This document shows positions 53,784-63,562 of a DNA stretch of 64,000 nucleotides, one piece after another (the stretch's first letter is position 1; each line of letters opens with the position of its first letter). The notes under the pieces were generated by a model. That model was not told where the DNA came from, searched no databases, and saw only the letters and a list, made by a program, of their open reading frames with translations. Location: NCBI RefSeq assembly GCF_006716085.1, contig NZ_VFON01000001.1, positions 1,426,001 through 1,490,000 of the forward strand, read 5' to 3'. The position numbers and the translations under genes are program-made. Source of the DNA: Leucobacter komagatae (lineage in GTDB: Bacteria > Actinomycetota > Actinomycetes > Actinomycetales > Microbacteriaceae).

Positions 53784-54719
53784 ATGGCTCGCATTCACGA
53801 CAACATCACTCAGGCGTTTGGCAACACTCCCCTCGTCCGGCTCAACCGCGTGACCGAGGGCGCGCCCGCGGAGGTGCTCGCGAAGCTCGAGTTCTACAAC
53901 CCGGCGGGCAGCGTGAAGGATCGCATCGGCGTCGCAATCATCGACGCGGCAGAGAAGTCTGGCGAATTGCAGCCCGGCGGCACGATCGTTGAGGGCACGA
54001 GCGGTAACACCGGCATCGCGCTCGCTTTCGTCGGCGCGGCCCGCGGCTACAAGGTCATTCTGACGATGCCCGAGACGATGAGCGTCGAGCGCCGCAAGCT
54101 GCTCGCCGCCTACGGCGCCGAGATCGTGCTCACCGAGGGACCCCTCGGCATGAAGGGCGCCGTCGCGAAGGCGGAGGAGATCGTCGCGAACACCCCCGGC
54201 GCGATCCTCGCGAAGCAGTTCGGCAACCCGGCGAACCCCGCCATTCACCGCGCGACGACCGGCCCCGAGATCTGGGCAGACACTGACGGCGAGGTCGACA
54301 TCTTTGTTGCCGGTATCGGCACTGGCGGCACCATTACCGGCGCCGGCGGGTACCTCAAGGAGCAGAACCCGAACGTCAAGGTGATTGCTGTCGAGCCGAT
54401 CGACTCGCCGCTGCTCACCGAGGGGAAGGCCGGCCCCCACAAGATCCAGGGGCTCGGCGCGAACTTTGTGCCCGACATCCTCGACCGCGACGTCTACGAC
54501 GAGGTCATCGATGTCGCACTGCCCGACGCGATCGCCAAGGCGCGCGCGCTCGGCACCGACGAGGGGGTCCTCGCAGGCATCTCGGGCGGCGCCGCGGTCT
54601 GGGCTGCTGTCGAGGTCGCCAAGCGGCCCGAGAACGCCGGCAAGAAGATCGTCGTGATCGTCCCCGACTTTGGTGAGCGCTACTTCTCGACGGTGCTCTA
54701 CGAGGATCTCGCAGTTTGA
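53784..54719 (+). CDS. cysK: Cysteine synthase A (O-acetylserine sulfhydrylase)
   Basis: PLP enzyme of fold type II that forms cysteine from O-acetylserine and sulfide. 311 residues. The Schiff-base lysine is Lys45 in [11 protein letters not shown], the phosphate-binding loop [10 protein letters not shown] follows (about 71-80), and the substrate loop [10 protein letters not shown] is at about 175-184. GGAGG lies 8 nt before the ATG. The 90-bp upstream region is unusually AT-rich but shows no operator that I can name. Stop overlaps the cysE start. Confidence 0.96.
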   Translation: MARIHDNITQAFGNTPLVRLNRVTEGAPAEVLAKLEFYNPAGSVKDRIGVAIIDAAEKSGELQPGGTIVEGTSGNTGIALAFVGAARGYKVILTMPETMSVERRKLLAAYGAEIVLTEGPLGMKGAVAKAEEIVANTPGAILAKQFGNPANPAIHRATTGPEIWADTDGEVDIFVAGIGTGGTITGAGGYLKEQNPNVKVIAVEPIDSPLLTEGKAGPHKIQGLGANFVPDILDRDVYDEVIDVALPDAIAKARALGTDEGVLAGISGGAAVWAAVEVAKRPENAGKKIVVIVPDFGERYFSTVLYEDLAV

Positions 54720-55285
54720 ACCTGTTTTCCCGTATCCGTGAGGACATCTCTTCGGCCCGCGCGCACGATCCGGCTGCGCGCGGGCCGGTTGAGGTGTTCT
54801 TTCTGTACTCAGGTCTCCACGCTGTCTGGTGGCACCGGGTGTCGCACGCGCTCTGGCGCCGTGGCCTCCGGTTCCTCCCGCGCGCGATTTCGCAGCTGAC
54901 CCGGTTCTTCACCGGCATCGAGATCCACCCGGGCGCGACGATCGGGCGGCGCCTGTTCATCGACCACGGCATGGGCATCGTCATTGGCGAGACCGCCGAG
55001 GTCGGCGACGACGTACTCATCTACCACGGTGTGACCCTCGGCGGGACGGGGCACCAGAGCGGCAAGCGCCACCCGACCGTGGGTGATCGCGTGGTGCTCG
55101 GGGCGGGCGCGAAGCTGCTCGGCGACATCGAGGTCGGCGCTGACTCGGCCGTCGGGGCGAACGCCGTCGTCGTGCGCTCGGCGGGGCCGTGGACCACGCT
55201 CACCGGGATCCCGGCGACGGGTCGCCCGCGCCGCGGCGCGCCAGTCGCCGAGCACCCGAACACCGCAAGCTTTTACATGATTTAG
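54716..55285 (+). CDS. cysE: Serine O-acetyltransferase
   Basis: Acetylates serine to O-acetylserine, the substrate of CysK; the two enzymes commonly form the cysteine synthase complex. 189 residues. N-terminal helices, then a left-handed beta helix of hexapeptide repeats ([30 protein letters not shown]) with the catalytic His region DHGMG and [10 protein letters not shown]. The C-terminus ends ASFYMI; a terminal Ile is what CysE uses to bind CysK. The TTG start overlaps the cysK stop by one to two bases (TTTGA), with GAGG about 10 nt upstream. Confidence 0.94.
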   Translation: MNLFSRIREDISSARAHDPAARGPVEVFFLYSGLHAVWWHRVSHALWRRGLRFLPRAISQLTRFFTGIEIHPGATIGRRLFIDHGMGIVIGETAEVGDDVLIYHGVTLGGTGHQSGKRHPTVGDRVVLGAGAKLLGDIEVGADSAVGANAVVVRSAGPWTTLTGIPATGRPRRGAPVAEHPNTASFYMI

Positions 55286-55514
55286 CAGCAGTGTTTCTGG
55301 CCGCGCCGGCCACCTGGGCTGCGTGGACCCTCGGCCTTCGACGCCAAGCCCGAATCAATGGGATCTGCAAGCCCAATGCCCTCACGAGCCAAGTTCGACA
55401 TAGGCACTGCAGATCACCTTGCCTACTGCCGCCACTCGGGCCTCCCTGGCCGCCCCAAACACCGCGAGCTTCTCCGTCATTGAGCGGCGACGCCGCGCGG
55501 CCCCCTCGCGCAGT

Positions 55515-55544
55515 TGCAATGTCACCGCACATTGCACCTATGCT
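55515..55544 (+). promoter_or_regulatory. Palindrome TGCAATGT-N6-ACATTGCA with adjacent -10 box
   Basis: An 8-bp perfect inverted repeat with 6-bp spacer (55515-55536) ends 2 bp before TATGCT (55539-55544), the likely -10 box. The ATG at 55552 is 8 nt further. The 230 bp between cysE and this site show no gene that I can recognise. The site would suit a dimeric repressor; I cannot name it. Confidence 0.55.
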
Positions 55545-55551
55545 CAGAGTT

Positions 55552-56025
55552 ATGAATGAACCAGAACTCGCAGCCCGCGTCCGCACACTCGTCGAGACGA
55601 TGTACGGGGGCTACATCGGGGGCGACCGCGACGCGATCGACGCGCTGCTTGACCCCGAGCTCACAATGTTTGACAGCGCCAGCGCCCCCGTCATCCTCGG
55701 CATGGACGCTCTCAACGAGGTTCGCGCGGGCCGCGGAAAGGCACCCGCAGATGGTGATCCCACTCCCCCGCGCGAGACCTCGCTCACGCCCGACCTCTTC
55801 ACCGCACGCCGCGTCGAGGGCGTCATCACCGCGACGTGGTGGCTGCGCATCGACGGCGTCCACGAGAACGGCGACGTCGCCGTCCCCGAGCTGGTTCGCA
55901 ACTCCGCGGTGCTCGTCGACTCAGACGGCCCGCTGCGCATCGTGCAGATCCACGAAGACGTCGTGCAGCCGATGGGCGGCCCCGTAACGGCAGGCCTCCC
56001 CGAGGTCGCAGGCCCCACGGCCTAG
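55552..56025 (+). CDS. NTF2-like (SnoaL/DUF4440-type) protein
   Basis: Small protein of 157 residues with the cone-shaped NTF2-like fold, inferred from an N-terminal helix plus GGYIGGDRDAIDALLDPELTMFDSASAPVILGMDAL and beta-strands around VITATWWLRIDGVHENGD and LRIVQIHEDVVQPMGG. Such proteins act as isomerases, hydrolases or ligand binders; no function can be assigned. Probably leaderless, with TATGCT 7 nt before the ATG, and controlled by the palindrome just upstream. Ends in a strong terminator, so it is a single-gene unit. Confidence 0.78.
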   Translation: MNEPELAARVRTLVETMYGGYIGGDRDAIDALLDPELTMFDSASAPVILGMDALNEVRAGRGKAPADGDPTPPRETSLTPDLFTARRVEGVITATWWLRIDGVHENGDVAVPELVRNSAVLVDSDGPLRIVQIHEDVVQPMGGPVTAGLPEVAGPTA

Positions 56026-56042
56026 CCGATCGCACACCCTTG

Positions 56043-56079
56043 AGGGGTGGGCAGTGCAGCTCGCACTGCCCACCCCTTT
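56043..56079 (+). terminator. Intrinsic terminator of the NTF2-like gene
   Basis: AGGGGTGGGCAGTGC, a 5-nt loop and GCACTGCCCACCCCT form a perfect 15-bp stem that ends in TTT, 17 nt after the stop. It insulates the hydantoinase operon behind it. Confidence 0.9.
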
Positions 56080-56126
56080 GTGCTGCCCGTACGCTGCCCA
56101 CAACGGCAATGAAGCAGGAGGCACCA

Positions 56127-58160
56127 TTGAGCTATCGAGTGGCCATGGATATCGGCGGGACGTTTACGGACATCGTCGTGCACAACACCGAAACAGGCGC
56201 GCTACGCGCATCAAAGGCGGACACGACGCCCGGCGACCTTACTGAGGGCGTGCTGACCGCGATCGCGCAGCTTGAGGTTCCCCCCGAGGAGATCCTGTCG
56301 TTCGTACACGGCACCACACAGGGGCTGAACGCCCTTCTCGAGCGCAGAGGTTCAAAGACACTCTTGGTCACCACGACCGGGATGGGTGATGTCTATCGCA
56401 TTGCTCGAGGCAACCGAACACGAATGTTTGACATTCACTATCGGAAACCCGAGCCCCTCGTCGCACGCGAAGACACGGTTGAGGTCGGCGGCCGACTCCG
56501 CTACGACGGCAGCGAGCTTCACCCGCTCGACGAGCAGTCAGTGCGCGACGCCGCCGGAATCGCACGCGCAGGCGGCTACGAGGCCGTTGCGGTGTGCCTG
56601 CTCTTCTCATACGCGAACGAAGCGCATGAGATCGCCGCCGAGCGAATACTGCGCGAGGAGCTCGAGGACGATGTCGCCGTGGTCCTCTCGCACCGAGTTG
56701 CTCGAGAGTGGCGCGAGTACGAGCGGACCTCGTCAACGGTGCTCGAAGCCTACACCGGCCCCGTCGTGCGCCGCTATCTCGCGCGGATCGAGGATCGGTT
56801 CGAGCGTGAAGGCATTACCAGTGGTGTGCAAGTGATGCAGTCATCCGGCGGAATCGTCGGCGCGGGCTTCGCAGCCGAGCATCCGTTGCAGACCCTGCTC
56901 TCCGGCCCTGTCGGGGGAACGGCGGGCGGCGTCGCGCTCATGCAACTCCTCGGGCGTGAGAACGCAATTTGCGTTGACATGGGTGGTACTTCGTTTGACG
57001 CATCGCTCGTACTTGAGGGGCAGCCAGACATCTCGACCGACGGCGAGGCCGACGGCTTCCCCGTGCTGATGCCGCTCGTCAACCTCCACACGATCGGTGC
57101 TGGCGGTGGCTCGGTCGCGTTCTCGGAATCTGGCGCATTGCGCGTCGGCCCACGCTCCGCAGGGGCGCAGCCAGGCCCTGCCTGCTACGGCCGAGGGGGC
57201 ACAGAACCAACTGTCACGGATGCGAACGCGGTGCTCGGCCGAGTTGATCCCGAGCACTTTGCTGGTGGCCGGTTTGCGCTCGATGTCGCAGCCTCCGAGC
57301 GCGCTATCGCGAGCCTCGGCGACGAGTTCGGCATGGACGCAGCAGACCTTGCAGAGGGCATCCTCGACATCGCGAACGCTAAGATGGCTCAGGCTATTCG
57401 CACCCTCACCGTCGACCACGGCCGGGAGCCCGGCGACTTCTCTCTCGTAGCCTTCGGCGGAGCCGGCCCAATGCATGCTGAGGCGATCGCACGTGAGCTC
57501 GGAGTCACCGAGGTACTCATCCCTGAGTTTCCCGGAGCATTCTCCGCTTGGGGCATGCTCGGCTCGGACATACGTCGCGATCTCAGCGCCCAGTACTACG
57601 TACACGAGGACCAGCTCGACGCCGATCACCTCGGCGCCGCGATCGATGCTCTCTCCGCGACCGCCGACGCGGAGCTTGACAGGCAGGGCGTCGCGCAGCA
57701 ACTTCGCCGGTTTGAGCGCGCCATTGACATGCGCTACGAGGGCCAGGACTACACGCTCACTGTGCCGTTGCACGAGGGGGAAGAACCCGGCATGCCAGGC
57801 TTTGCCGCACGCATCTCAGCCCGCTACAGCGAGCAGCACAGGCGTCGCTACGGCCACGCAACGCCCGAAGCGAAAGTCGAGCTCGTGAGCCTGCGAGTCA
57901 CCGGCCTCGGCACGAACGAGTTCGGCCACCTCACAGGCGAGCGCTACCGGGAGGACGCTATGGGTGCTCGCACCGCGCAGGTTCGTTTCGACGGGCGGGC
58001 GTGGGAGACCCCGATCCGCCGCAGGGATGCGCTTCCGATCGGCGAGACAATCGCTGGTCCTCTCCTCATCGTTGAAGACACAACCACGACCGTTGTGTCC
58101 CCTCGCGCGTCGATCAGGCGCGAAACACTCGGACATCTCACCATGGAGGTGCAGGCATGA
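56127..58160 (+). CDS. hyuA: Hydantoinase/oxoprolinase subunit A
   Basis: ATP-dependent amide-ring hydrolase subunit (N-methylhydantoinase/5-oxoprolinase family), 677 residues. The ASKHA-type N-terminal loop is VAMDIGGTFTDIVVH, followed by FVHGTTQGLNALLERRG, HTIGAGGGSVAF (metal/nucleotide loop), AGAQPGPACYGRGG and LVAFGGAGPMHA. I place the start at TTG (56127), 5 nt after a perfect AGGAGG. The ATG at 56109 is in frame but would put that ribosome site inside the gene. Overlaps hyuB as ATGA. Together with hyuB it should cleave a hydantoin, oxoproline or similar cyclic amide. Confidence 0.92.
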   Translation: MSYRVAMDIGGTFTDIVVHNTETGALRASKADTTPGDLTEGVLTAIAQLEVPPEEILSFVHGTTQGLNALLERRGSKTLLVTTTGMGDVYRIARGNRTRMFDIHYRKPEPLVAREDTVEVGGRLRYDGSELHPLDEQSVRDAAGIARAGGYEAVAVCLLFSYANEAHEIAAERILREELEDDVAVVLSHRVAREWREYERTSSTVLEAYTGPVVRRYLARIEDRFEREGITSGVQVMQSSGGIVGAGFAAEHPLQTLLSGPVGGTAGGVALMQLLGRENAICVDMGGTSFDASLVLEGQPDISTDGEADGFPVLMPLVNLHTIGAGGGSVAFSESGALRVGPRSAGAQPGPACYGRGGTEPTVTDANAVLGRVDPEHFAGGRFALDVAASERAIASLGDEFGMDAADLAEGILDIANAKMAQAIRTLTVDHGREPGDFSLVAFGGAGPMHAEAIARELGVTEVLIPEFPGAFSAWGMLGSDIRRDLSAQYYVHEDQLDADHLGAAIDALSATADAELDRQGVAQQLRRFERAIDMRYEGQDYTLTVPLHEGEEPGMPGFAARISARYSEQHRRRYGHATPEAKVELVSLRVTGLGTNEFGHLTGERYREDAMGARTAQVRFDGRAWETPIRRRDALPIGETIAGPLLIVEDTTTTVVSPRASIRRETLGHLTMEVQA

Positions 58161-59746
58161 CACCCACAATCGACCCCGTACGGACCGAAATCATTCGGAG
58201 CGCGCTGTTGCAGGCAGCCGAGGACATGAACACGACGCTCATCCGGTCGGCGTATACCCCGACGATTTACGAGGCGAAAGACTGCGCTGTTGCGATCATG
58301 GATCGCCATCACCAGGTGCTCGGACAGTCAAGTGGCCTGCCCATCTTCCTCGGCAATCTCGAGGAGGTCACTCGCGATACCGAGTCTCGCTTCGGGCGCG
58401 ACGTCTGGCAGCCCGGTGACGTATGGGTGCTCAACGACGCGTACATCGCTGGCGCACACCTCAACGACGTGACGGTCTTCGGGCCGGTCTTTGAGCGCGC
58501 CGACGGCGGCGAACTCATCGGCTTCGCCGCGAGCCGCGCACACTGGATCGACCTCGGTTCGAAAGACCCCGGTGGCTCGATGGATTCGACTTCGATCTAT
58601 CAGGAGGGCCTGCGGCTCGGTGCGACGCGTATCTACGCAGCGGGCGAACCCGTTGCCGAGGTACTCCGGCTCATAGCCACGAACTCGCGCTTCCCCGAGC
58701 CTCTGCTTGGAGATTTGCGGGCGCAGACCGCCTGCATTCGCACCGGCGCAGACAGAATGCGTGAGATTGTCTCACGGTGGGGCCTGCCCCTCGTCGAAGC
58801 TGCTCGTGACGCATTCTTTGCGCAGACCGAGCGGCTCGAGGCTGCGGCCCTCACCGGGCTCCCCGACGGAGAGTACTTCGCAGAGGGCGCGCTCGACAAC
58901 GACGGGATCGACCTCGACACTCCAATCCCAATCCGCGTGCGAGTGAGCGTCGAGGCTGGACGCATCTCGATCGACCTTACCGAGTCCGCAGACCAGACTC
59001 GGGGGCCCGTGAACTGCGGGGCGGCGCAAGCCGTCGCAGCGTGTCGAGTGGCTTACAAGGCCCTCTTGAGCCCTGACGTGGCGCTGAACGGTGGTTCGTT
59101 CAAGCACCTCGACGTCACCGTGAGGGAGGGGTCGGTGCTTGCCGCGGTCGAGCCCGCTCCCGTGCAGTACTACTACTCGCACCTCGGCCTGCTCATCGAC
59201 CTGGTTACACGCGCGCTCGCCGAGGCAATGCCCGATGCGGTTGCCGCAGCGAGCTACGGTGACTCGCTCATCGTTCAGATGATGGGCTTCGACCCGCGCA
59301 CGGGCAGGGACTTCCTGTCGCAGGAGGCAACGGTCGGCGGTTGGGGTGCTTGGAACGGCGGTGACGGTGAGACGGCGCTAATCAACAACGTGAACGGCTC
59401 GCTCCGGGACATGCCCGTGGAGGTGCTCGAGACACTGTTTCCAGTGCGGGTCGACCGGTACGAGGTGCGCGAGGGGTCGGGTGGAGCCGGCGCTTTCCGT
59501 GGCGGCGATGGCGTCGTCCGTGAGTACACCTTCGAGGCCGACCAAGACTTGTCGCTCTGGTGGGAGCGCTCGGTCACCCCGGCGTGGGGGCTATTCGGCG
59601 GCGAGTCAGGCGCGGCTCCCCGCGTCACGCTCAACCCGGGGACCGAGAGCGAGCGTACACTCCTGAAAGCAAACGCGATGCGTGTCGCCGCTGGTGACGT
59701 ACTCCGTTGCGAGTCGGGCGGGGGCGGCGGCTACGGAACCGAGTAG
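58157..59746 (+). CDS. hyuB: Hydantoinase/oxoprolinase subunit B
   Basis: Partner of HyuA, 529 residues. Family features: DPVRTEIIRSALLQAAEDMNTTLIRSAYTP at the N-terminus, WVLNDAYIAGAHLNDVTVFGPVF, AHWIDLGSKDPGGSM, DQTRGPVNCGAAQAVAACRVAYKAL, and a C-terminal EVREGSGGAGAFRGGDGVVREY and GGGGGYGTE. Length and ends are normal. A small hairpin (CCCGC/GCGGG, about 59749-59768) follows the stop before the convergent regulator gene. Confidence 0.93.
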   Translation: MTPTIDPVRTEIIRSALLQAAEDMNTTLIRSAYTPTIYEAKDCAVAIMDRHHQVLGQSSGLPIFLGNLEEVTRDTESRFGRDVWQPGDVWVLNDAYIAGAHLNDVTVFGPVFERADGGELIGFAASRAHWIDLGSKDPGGSMDSTSIYQEGLRLGATRIYAAGEPVAEVLRLIATNSRFPEPLLGDLRAQTACIRTGADRMREIVSRWGLPLVEAARDAFFAQTERLEAAALTGLPDGEYFAEGALDNDGIDLDTPIPIRVRVSVEAGRISIDLTESADQTRGPVNCGAAQAVAACRVAYKALLSPDVALNGGSFKHLDVTVREGSVLAAVEPAPVQYYYSHLGLLIDLVTRALAEAMPDAVAAASYGDSLIVQMMGFDPRTGRDFLSQEATVGGWGAWNGGDGETALINNVNGSLRDMPVEVLETLFPVRVDRYEVREGSGGAGAFRGGDGVVREYTFEADQDLSLWWERSVTPAWGLFGGESGAAPRVTLNPGTESERTLLKANAMRVAAGDVLRCESGGGGGYGTE

Positions 59747-59788
59747 ACCCCGCCTGGTTCGAGCGGGTGGTCGACACCGGGGCTTGCC

Positions 59789-61246
59789 CTAGGCGTCGAC
59801 TACCCGCTTTGCTGCGACATGGATCGCGAGCCGGTGCGCTGGGTTCGCCGGATCGATGCCGAGTCCCCGCACCCTGTCGAGCCTCGCAGTCACCGTGTTG
59901 CGGTGCACGCCGAGCACCTGTGCGACCTGCGCGGGCCTGTCGCTATGGTCGAGCGATGCCAGCAGCGTCCGCAGCAGCGACCCGTCACGATCAACCTCTA
60001 TGAGTGGCGCAAGAAGTGCCCGTGCCGCGGCATCCGCGTCAGCGCCGAGTAGCGCGGGCAGCGCGGCTTCAGGAGTGAGCCCCTCGGAGAACATGACAAG
60101 GCCCGGCGTGCTCAGCGCGATCAGGGCCGCGCGATCCGCTTCCTCGACAGCTTCGACCGGAGCCTCCCCCGCCGCAAACACCGTCGAGACGCCGACCGCC
60201 AGACGCGCAAATCGCGGATCCTCCGTTCCAAGCACCGCCGCTGCCGCTTCTGTGCGCCGCAGCTCGCCCGAGCCCTGGGCCCCCAGGAACACCACCCAAC
60301 CGTCGCCGTGCGGGGCCGCGCCGGCCGGGCCGTCGAGCTCAGCGACGCGCGCCAGCACGAGTGCGTCGAGTTCGTGGCTCCGCCCGCCTTCCGAGCGAAC
60401 CTTCACGACGCGGTATCGCGTGGCGAGGGGCCAACCGCCCGCCGCGAGCCGCCCACGCAACTTCCCTGACGGTGCGCCTTTGGCCGCGATCACACCCGCG
60501 AGCAGGGTCTGGGCGCGCACGACATCGCGGGACGTGTCAATGTAGCGCAGCGCGGCCCAGGCTGTGAGCGGCGCAATAGCGAGCCGAGCAACGGTCTCTG
60601 CCGTGGTGCGGCTTGCGTCGCGCTCACCTCGTGTGCCTCGCGGCCCGCCAAGAATCTGGGCGGGGGCGCCCGAATCAGGGAACGGTACGGCGACCGCGAT
60701 CTGGTGCGCGGTGTCCTCACGGACTCGAACGCTACCTTCGATGAGCGCGCCCGCGGAATCAACGAGCGCGAACTCGTGGTCAGGCAGCAACCTCCCAAGC
60801 GTCGCGAGCGCCCGGCGAGGGCTTGCCGCCGCGACACCGAACGCTCGCGCAGCTTCTGCGAGCGTGCCCGACGCAGATGCTTCGTCGGTTGCGACGATAG
60901 CGGCGAGTCTGACGGTCGCATCGAGTACCCCGGAGTCGAGCGTGATGAGCGCAAGCCCAAGCTTGGCTGCGAGCTCCGCTGGCTCTGGTCCGCTGGCATC
61001 GCGCGAACTGATAACGACGCACGCGACTGCGCGCTCCCAGGCAATGCGGATCGCACGCTCGAGGCGCCAGGATGCGCTCGTCGCTTCCCCAGTGAGCACC
61101 AGAGCGCAGCCCGCGGGCGCCACGGCGATATCGACGTGATTGTCTGACACTCGCACGCTATCGACCCGGGTGTCGACGGGCCCGTTCAGCGTCACGGGGG
61201 TGCCGAGACGAACCGCGAGTTCCCTCACTGTGAGACTAGATGACAT
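59789..61246 (-). CDS. PucR-type transcriptional regulator
   Basis: Regulator of 485 residues. The N-terminal half (about 1-150) is a PucR/DUF917-associated sensor region starting LTVRELAVRLGTPVTL, the middle is GGDEF-like in fold for this family, and the C-terminal helix-turn-helix (HTH_30) is SLLRTLLASLDHSDRPAQVAQVLGVHRNTVTARLDRVRGL, close to the C-terminus. PucR proteins control purine, hydantoin and amide catabolism. The ATG at 61246 has AAGGGAA before it and overlaps the preceding gene by 11 nt, so it is in an operon with the DUF917 and HyuA-like genes and probably controls hyuAB. Confidence 0.86.
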   Translation of the reverse strand: MSSSLTVRELAVRLGTPVTLNGPVDTRVDSVRVSDNHVDIAVAPAGCALVLTGEATSASWRLERAIRIAWERAVACVVISSRDASGPEPAELAAKLGLALITLDSGVLDATVRLAAIVATDEASASGTLAEAARAFGVAAASPRRALATLGRLLPDHEFALVDSAGALIEGSVRVREDTAHQIAVAVPFPDSGAPAQILGGPRGTRGERDASRTTAETVARLAIAPLTAWAALRYIDTSRDVVRAQTLLAGVIAAKGAPSGKLRGRLAAGGWPLATRYRVVKVRSEGGRSHELDALVLARVAELDGPAGAAPHGDGWVVFLGAQGSGELRRTEAAAAVLGTEDPRFARLAVGVSTVFAAGEAPVEAVEEADRAALIALSTPGLVMFSEGLTPEAALPALLGADADAAARALLAPLIEVDRDGSLLRTLLASLDHSDRPAQVAQVLGVHRNTVTARLDRVRGLGIDPANPAHRLAIHVAAKRVVDA

Positions 61247-62258
61247 CCCGTTCCCTTCCGGTCGTATGCGTACTCGCTGCCTCCCATGCGCCTGGCAGCT
61301 CGACGGCGACGAGGGCAACGCGCATCCCGGGGAGGCAACGCTCAGGATCAAGCACCTCGCCACTCTCAGAGATCACGAAGAGCTCGTGGGCCGCCGATTG
61401 CAGCGGAACTCCGTCGGCGAGTGCGCCGAGGTAACTCTCATCGGCGTCCACTCGGACTCGCCGACCGAAACCGTCAGCCACGAGCTCGGTCATGAGAATA
61501 CTCGTACGCAGGGTGACACCGTCGACGCTCTCGATATTGGTAATTGTCGCGCGGAGCAACGTGCGGTGCGGTACCCCCGCGAGTTCGTTGCCCGGCTCAG
61601 CTTCGAGGTAACGCGATATCGTACCGGGATTCGCGTGGGCTCGCACTTCCCTGCCCGTGAGCGCATAGCCCGCGAAGAATGCCCAGCCCCCACTTGCCCC
61701 GACCAGGCGCGGAACGATCTGCGCGACCCGTGCTGTCATTCCGTCGACGAGCGTCGTTTCGCCGAGTGGCGAGGCGATGGCGCACGGGGCAATCGGCACC
61801 CCCGCGAGCGTGAGGAGCGTGTCTTGAACGGTCGGGCGGACTCGACCGCACGCATCGGCGTCGACGAGGTCAACCCCCAACGCTGCGGCTGCGGCAAGGG
61901 CTAGAACGGCGTTCTCGCCCGCGGTGTTAATCGGCAGCACTCCTCGTACACTCTTGCCGACTGCTCGTTCGAGCGCTGCGACCGCGCGAACAGGTTCAGT
62001 GCCGTCGGGCAGCCCCTCAGCGAGCGCCGTTGGCGACCCAACAAGCGTCACAACGGCGTACAGCGCGTCGTCGTCAAGTTCGAAGACGGAGGGAAGTTCA
62101 ACATCCGCTGCTTCGATCTCGGACTCGGCCCAATCCCGCAGCACCTGCAGTGCCGCGCTGTTCACTCCGCTCGCGAACGGGCGAGCCCCGCGAGCGAGAC
62201 GCGCGACGTCGGCTCTGCGCAGTCGTGAAGTGTGTGGGGCTCCCTGATTCTCGGTCAC
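61236..62258 (-). CDS. DUF917 (S-methyl thiohydantoin desulfurase-like) protein
   Basis: Cytoplasmic protein of 340 residues of the DUF917 family, members of which accompany hydantoinases. Typical segments: LRRADVARLARGARPFASGV at the N-terminus, LPINTAGENAVLALAAAAALGVDLVDADACGRV, FFAGYALTGREVRAHANPGTISR and a C-terminal ISESGEVLDPERCLPGMRV. GTG start overlapping the stop of the upstream gene (GTGA). The enzymatic role is uncertain; ring opening or desulfuration of a hydantoin-like compound would fit the neighbours. Confidence 0.8.
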   Translation of the reverse strand: MTENQGAPHTSRLRRADVARLARGARPFASGVNSAALQVLRDWAESEIEAADVELPSVFELDDDALYAVVTLVGSPTALAEGLPDGTEPVRAVAALERAVGKSVRGVLPINTAGENAVLALAAAAALGVDLVDADACGRVRPTVQDTLLTLAGVPIAPCAIASPLGETTLVDGMTARVAQIVPRLVGASGGWAFFAGYALTGREVRAHANPGTISRYLEAEPGNELAGVPHRTLLRATITNIESVDGVTLRTSILMTELVADGFGRRVRVDADESYLGALADGVPLQSAAHELFVISESGEVLDPERCLPGMRVALVAVELPGAWEAASTHTTGRERDVI

Positions 62259-63532
62259 GCCGGTGCCCCCGTCACGCTGACTCGCACGGTGTCGATAGGG
62301 TCGGCGACATACGCGAGCGGGCGCACGTCAGTGGTGCGGGTCAGGCCGAGCTCGGGCGCGGCCCCGGCGAGGATCGCCCGGGTGATCGCTTCTTCAACGA
62401 GCGCTGCGGCTTTGTCGCCCCCGGCTCTGCTTCCCTGGGGGCGTCTCGCGATGCGCTCCAGTGAGACCGTGATCTTTCCGTGAGTCACCCCAAGCGCCGT
62501 CGCAAACTCGAGCGCCGAAGATCCGTTCCCGCTACTGTCGACAACGATCACGGGGTAGCCCGGCCTGCGGGAGAGCATACGCTGCACCTCAGGGGCGCGA
62601 TGAACGTCACTGGGGGTGCTGTCACACTCGACGAAATCGAGCGCAAGGTGGTTGTGCGCGATGCCCCAACGTCGCTCGACGTCAGCGCGGTCGACGTCAC
62701 CCGCTGTCACTCCAATAAGTCGCATTGCTCCACGGTCTGCGAGCGCAAGGACGAAGTCGTCCTCGCCGGTCACGAGCCGCACTCCGCGAGCGGCAGCCCG
62801 GACAACTCCATGCAGCGCTCCGAGCGGCTGTCGCATGAGCTCCGCTCCGGAACCAAACCCGCCGAGCCCGTGGGCAAACCCGATCTCCCAGTTCGGGAAC
62901 GCTTCGGTCGCCGCCCGGGCGAGATCCGCACCCCAGTCGGCAAGACCGAGATTAAGCGCGGCGGCGTGCTCGCGTTCCCGTATTCCTGTGCCCCCTGAGG
63001 CATGGGCAACCGTGACCCTAGCACCGGGTGGCGCGGTACCCGCGACGGCAATCTCGCTGGCGGCCTCACGCTCGAGCCACGGTGCCGAAGGTGCCCCCGC
63101 CGCGCTCACGATCAGGCGGTCTGCCCCCGCAGCTGTGAGCCGCTCTGCCGCGACGCGAAGCTCGGCACCGTCGGCCTGTCTCGCTTCGTTCCCAACGAAG
63201 TCGCTCCCGCCGTCGACCAGAGCGCTACGAGCCCGAAGCGACTCTCCTGTGGCACCCGGCCACGAAGCAAACGGGCGCAGAGCTGGCATGGTCGGTGGAG
63301 CGACCCGGATGAGCCCGATGCCCGCGAGTCGGAGGTCACTTTCCTCCGGGGCTGCCGCGATCCTCACTCCGGTGATCTTCGTCGCGAGCGGCGCGGACAG
63401 GCTCTCCCGCGCCGCTACCAGCGTCGCGAGGCGCGTTGCTGCGTGTGGCAGTGTGGCCGTGTGTCGCACCTCGTTGCCGTCGGTCACCGCCAGGCGAACG
63501 GTTGACGCCGTGAGATCAATTCCGAGCTGCAT
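62255..63532 (-). CDS. Short HyuA-like protein with altered phosphate loop
   Basis: A 425-residue protein that looks like the N-terminal part of hydantoinase subunit A but lacks the C-terminal third. The opening MQLGIDLTASTVRLAVTDG corresponds to the HyuA loop but lacks GGTFTD. Later segments (VAHASGGTGIREREHAAALNLGL, FAHGLGGFGSGAEL, IVVDSSGNGSSALEF) keep glycine-rich turns. Such short relatives often stand next to DUF917 genes. It may be a regulator or a non-ATP-using partner. AGAGGT precedes the ATG. Assignment is by context and partial motifs only. Confidence 0.62.
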   Translation of the reverse strand: MQLGIDLTASTVRLAVTDGNEVRHTATLPHAATRLATLVAARESLSAPLATKITGVRIAAAPEESDLRLAGIGLIRVAPPTMPALRPFASWPGATGESLRARSALVDGGSDFVGNEARQADGAELRVAAERLTAAGADRLIVSAAGAPSAPWLEREAASEIAVAGTAPPGARVTVAHASGGTGIREREHAAALNLGLADWGADLARAATEAFPNWEIGFAHGLGGFGSGAELMRQPLGALHGVVRAAARGVRLVTGEDDFVLALADRGAMRLIGVTAGDVDRADVERRWGIAHNHLALDFVECDSTPSDVHRAPEVQRMLSRRPGYPVIVVDSSGNGSSALEFATALGVTHGKITVSLERIARRPQGSRAGGDKAAALVEEAITRAILAGAAPELGLTRTTDVRPLAYVADPIDTVRVSVTGAPA

Positions 63533-63562
63533 ACCTCTATTGTCTCGCCTGGCGGGTCGGCA

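Noticed and set aside
55286..55514. Possible remnant gene between cysE and the palindrome
   Set aside because: Frames are open but without motifs, start signals or a convincing codon pattern; I see nothing to support a gene or pseudogene.
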